Assembly (NCBI GenBank): GCA_016207985.1
Contig: JACQYX010000068.1
Coordinates: 1-7,532 of the forward strand
DNA length: 7,532 nucleotides
Reading direction: 5' to 3'
Source of the DNA: Ignavibacteriales bacterium
GTDB taxonomy: Bacteria; Bacteroidota; Ignavibacteria; UBA10030; SZUA-254
Shown: in pieces, positions 4,611 to 7,532 of the stretch
How positions within the stretch are numbered: position 1 is the first letter of the stretch
How the letters are laid out: each line of letters opens with the position of its first letter
Position numbers and translations under genes: made by a program
Notes under the pieces: generated by a model
Databases searched by the model: none
The model's input: only the letters and a program-made list of their open reading frames with translations
What the model was told of the DNA's origin: nothing

Positions 4611-7499
4611 GTGATACTCCAGAGAAATCTTCTTTTAGTGCTCCAAATTCTGTTGAATGGCATTACTATGAATAGTGTTTTCTGTCAGCACTTTCCCATG
4701 CGGCACTTCGGGACAGAGCATGGATTGCCGAAACTTATGGTCGCAGGCATCACACAAGATGAGGAGGGCTTTCTCTGGGTAGGTACGAGTGGTGGAGTAT
4801 GCCGATTTGATGGTATCTCTTTCACACAGGTTGAAACTACTCCTCAAATCGATTACTTTTATGCAAAGTGTTTTCTCCGTAGTTCGAACGGATCCTTTTG
4901 GCTCGGTATGTCTGGAAATGGATTAGCGTACCTGAAAGATGGAAAGGCAATACTCTTTAAAGAAACTCATGGACTCTTGAGTAATGTTGTCCAATCAATT
5001 CTCGAAGATGATAAGGGTAACATCTGGGTAGGAACTGCAAAAGGATTATGTATATTAAGCAATGTTTCCTCTAAGCAGGAGAACTTCCGGTTCGTACCAG
5101 TTCTCCACCGAACGTTTTCTGTACAGGAGATTTGGAGACTTGTCGAGGACGATTCCAAATGTGTGTGGGTTGGAACACTGAACGGAGTTTACGTCATTCA
5201 CGAGAATAGGATAGTGCGTCGCTTGAAAGAGGCGTGTGGGGGGAGAGCACTTACACGTCACCCCGATGGCTTTGTAATAATCCAGATGAATGACGGCTTG
5301 TACAGATCATTTGGGGATTCATTAATCCCATATCATCTTGACATGCGATACAGAGATCTCCGTATTATGGACTTTGCCTGGTCGGGTAATACACTCTGGC
5401 TTGCAACCTACGGACAGGGTCTGGTCAAGATAGAAAGCGGGAAAATGGAAATCATTGGTGAGAGGAATGGACTTATCACGGAAAATTTGTATTCGGTTTT
5501 TGTCGACGATGAAGAAACGGTATGGATTGGCTCAATCCAGGGATTGAGCCAGCTTTACGAACTTGGGATTCACAACTACAGGAAAGAGGACGGCCTCATC
5601 GCAAACACCGTCCAATCGTTTGCAGAAGACGCAAGGGGGAACATTTATATTGGAGGTGATCAGGGTCTTTCAATCATAACACATGATACAGTGTATGCTA
5701 TGAAGAAAAGCATTGAAGGGTATCCCCTCCGACGAATTCTGAGGCTTACAAAGTCGGAAAGAGGTGCTGCGATCCTTGCACATCTTGAGAATGGAAGAGT
5801 GTTCAATATAAAAGTTACTGTCAGAGGACCCACAGCAACTGTACTTGAGTCAGCAATGCGTAGGTACATTACACAGTTGCAAGATCGAGCAGGTCATCGA
5901 TGGGTGATGCAGCATGATAGCGGTGTCACATGTATCCGGAAGGATGGACGGGTGCTTCATTGGTCGCCTGCTGAAGGATTTCCGACTCGTGAGATTCTTG
6001 GGACATACGAAGATTTGTCTGGTAATATCTGGTGTGGCACTGTTGGAGACGGGCTTCTCAGATTCAGCGGGGAAATGCTTCGGCAGTACACAATTGCTGA
6101 CGGGCTTCCCTCGAATAAAGTAGATGATATCATTGTACACCCGACGACACATGAACTTTGGGTTACAACAAACAATGGTCCGGCTCGCTGGCGAGGTGAT
6201 TCGGCGAAGCCGCCTTTTGAAACATTCGAGGAGCTATCGCCTTTACGTGTACGAGAATTTAGCAGTGTTGTAATTGACAAAAGGGGTGATATGTGGTTCA
6301 CAACCTCTATCGGTGTTATGCGCTTTGATGGTCGGCATTTTACACGATTCTCTTCCGAGCATGGGTTGCTTGGTGTTTCTGCGCTTGGTAGTATGCTCGA
6401 CAGTGAGGGGGCAGTGTGGGTCGGTGGACCACAGGGGGCGTCGAGGATTATCCCAGAGCAGTTTTTAAAATCACATAAACCTCCACGCGTTTTCTTTCGG
6501 AAGATCGATGGAAAGAATTCCGGCTTCACACCTGAGCAGGAACCGGAATTGAGTTATGGTGAAAATGATATTCGCTTCCAATTCTTTGGATTGAATCTTC
6601 GGTACCCGGAAGAGATGCGATACTCGTATCGTCTCGAGGGGATCAAATCTCTGTGGTCGGCGTTCACACCACAGAATGATATTCGGTTCCCCTCACTTGC
6701 TGCCGGTCGTTACAGATTCATGGTTCGCGCGATGAATGTTCGCGGTTTAGTTTCCGAAGTGCCGGCAGAGTTTAACTTTACAATCAACCCACCCATTTGG
6801 AAGCGTTGGTGGTTCATTCTTTCATCTGCTGTAATGGTGTTCCTGATTGGACAATTTTTTTATCGAATGCGCATAAAACAAATCTTAGCGGTCGAGCGAA
6901 TGCGGACGCGCATCGCTGCCGACCTTCATGACGATATCGCATCCTCGTTAGCGAGCATGGCACTCTACTCGGATCTCATTCAGAGGCAGCTGCGCTCCGC
7001 ATCGGATGATGTTCGTGATTACCTCGGAAGAATCCGGGATCTCTCCCGCGATGTAATGGAAAACATCGGCTTGATCGTCTGGACTGTCGATCCCCGTCAT
7101 GATGAACTATCGGAAGTGTTCATATATTTCCAGCGTCATTGCAATCAGGTTTGTAAAGCGGCAGGTTTAACTTTTTCCACTCGAATATCGGATAATCAAA
7201 AACCACTGACCTTATCGCCTGAACAACGCAGAACGTTGTTTTTGATTTTCAAAGAAGCGCTCAACAACGCCGTCCGACATGCACACTGCTCTAGTGTCGA
7301 ATTCATTGCTTCAGTGCACGACCATACAATCGATATGATCCTGCGTGATGATGGATGCGGATTCGACTTTCATGAGAAAAGCGATGGACACGGGCTCGCT
7401 AATATGCAGATGCGTGCAGTTTCAATCGGCGCCGAGTTAAAGATTACTTCCCAGCCCAGTAATGGGACAAAACTTCATCTACGACTCAAAATAGCATGA
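4611..7499 (+). CDS. Two-component sensor histidine kinase with double Reg_prop propeller and Y_Y_Y domain
   Basis: A 962-residue membrane sensor. A GTG start at 4611 gives a signal peptide (hydrophobic LLLVLQILL near 7-15, possible cleavage near residue 26); only a weak GGA precedes it. Residues about 30-620 form a two-component-regulator propeller: repeats of the W-V-G-T...G-L type have their aromatic residue at 56, 97, 139, 186, 263, 305, 346, 431, 474, 517, 562 and 603, with degenerate copies near 223 and 388. Fourteen repeats of about 42 residues imply two seven-bladed propellers. A Y_Y_Y domain follows (about 651-722), then one membrane helix (733-753). The cytoplasmic kinase is of the NarL-partner type: HisKA_3 with LHDDIASSL and phospho-acceptor His773, N box KEALNNAVRHA (Asn885/Asn886), DDGCGF (913-918) and GHGLANM (926-932). 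There is no receiver or AraC domain, so it is a classic kinase, not a hybrid HTCS. Its response regulator should be downstream, beyond the window. Ligand unknown; homologues in Bacteroidota often sense polysaccharides. Confidence 0.92.
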   Translation: MILQRNLLLVLQILLNGITMNSVFCQHFPMRHFGTEHGLPKLMVAGITQDEEGFLWVGTSGGVCRFDGISFTQVETTPQIDYFYAKCFLRSSNGSFWLGMSGNGLAYLKDGKAILFKETHGLLSNVVQSILEDDKGNIWVGTAKGLCILSNVSSKQENFRFVPVLHRTFSVQEIWRLVEDDSKCVWVGTLNGVYVIHENRIVRRLKEACGGRALTRHPDGFVIIQMNDGLYRSFGDSLIPYHLDMRYRDLRIMDFAWSGNTLWLATYGQGLVKIESGKMEIIGERNGLITENLYSVFVDDEETVWIGSIQGLSQLYELGIHNYRKEDGLIANTVQSFAEDARGNIYIGGDQGLSIITHDTVYAMKKSIEGYPLRRILRLTKSERGAAILAHLENGRVFNIKVTVRGPTATVLESAMRRYITQLQDRAGHRWVMQHDSGVTCIRKDGRVLHWSPAEGFPTREILGTYEDLSGNIWCGTVGDGLLRFSGEMLRQYTIADGLPSNKVDDIIVHPTTHELWVTTNNGPARWRGDSAKPPFETFEELSPLRVREFSSVVIDKRGDMWFTTSIGVMRFDGRHFTRFSSEHGLLGVSALGSMLDSEGAVWVGGPQGASRIIPEQFLKSHKPPRVFFRKIDGKNSGFTPEQEPELSYGENDIRFQFFGLNLRYPEEMRYSYRLEGIKSLWSAFTPQNDIRFPSLAAGRYRFMVRAMNVRGLVSEVPAEFNFTINPPIWKRWWFILSSAVMVFLIGQFFYRMRIKQILAVERMRTRIAADLHDDIASSLASMALYSDLIQRQLRSASDDVRDYLGRIRDLSRDVMENIGLIVWTVDPRHDELSEVFIYFQRHCNQVCKAAGLTFSTRISDNQKPLTLSPEQRRTLFLIFKEALNNAVRHAHCSSVEFIASVHDHTIDMILRDDGCGFDFHEKSDGHGLANMQMRAVSIGAELKITSQPSNGTKLHLRLKIA
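5528..5551 (+). repeat. Perfect 11-base inverted repeat inside the kinase gene
   Basis: TGGCTCAATCC (5528-5538) and GGATTGAGCCA (5541-5551) are exact reverse complements separated by only AG. In mRNA this could fold as a 10-base-pair stem with a CAGG loop. It encodes GSIQGLSQ in the sixth propeller repeat, which keeps the normal repeat consensus, so it is not an added insertion. Confidence 0.8.
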
Positions 7500-7532
7500 A
7501 TATGCTATGGTATTAAAGTGATATTGTGATTA

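Noticed and set aside
7500..7532. Start of a response-regulator gene at the GTG near 7526
   Set aside because: Only two codons are visible before the window ends. AAAGTGA upstream is suggestive but not enough to call.

Overview
The window reads as a bacterial chromosome segment of moderate GC content. It carries a compact nucleobase-metabolism cluster on the + strand, followed by a large sensor histidine kinase. The kinase architecture (secreted Reg_prop propeller, Y_Y_Y domain, HisKA_3/HATPase), the weak or absent Shine-Dalgarno sites before some genes, and the short-period intergenic repeats suggest the Bacteroidota/Ignavibacteriota (FCB) group. That placement is inference from gene style; no marker gene is present.

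Layout: 2-202 is the 3' end of an unrecognised reading frame. 237-686 encodes a small zinc-dependent deaminase that closely resembles fungal (Fcy1-type) cytosine deaminase. 711-1709 encodes a YgeW-family carbamoyltransferase. 1717-3063 encodes an AzgA-type purine permease. These three are spaced by 24 and 7 bases and look like one operon. After a 90-base gap filled with a 7-base-period repeat comes xdhC (3154-4401), the maturation/insertion factor for molybdenum hydroxylases such as xanthine dehydrogenase. A 209-base gap holds a second heptad-repeat tract and a candidate promoter. The gene for a 962-residue membrane histidine kinase follows (4611-7499).

Working together: the permease would import a purine base, the deaminase would act on an exocyclic amino group (cytosine most likely), and XdhC would serve a molybdenum hydroxylase encoded elsewhere. 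The YgeW-type transcarbamoylase would handle a carbamoylated intermediate, as in the anaerobic purine/urate degradation clusters of enterobacteria and gut anaerobes. The kinase is probably a separate unit whose response regulator lies beyond the window.

The most unusual feature is xdhC itself. Between its two conserved domains it carries an in-frame insertion of about 72 codons made of small palindromes and 8-base-period repeats. A second small palindrome sits inside its N-terminal domain. Similar repeats and hairpins occur in the flanking intergenic gaps, which suggests a family of short repetitive elements able to colonise both intergenic DNA and coding sequence without breaking the frame.
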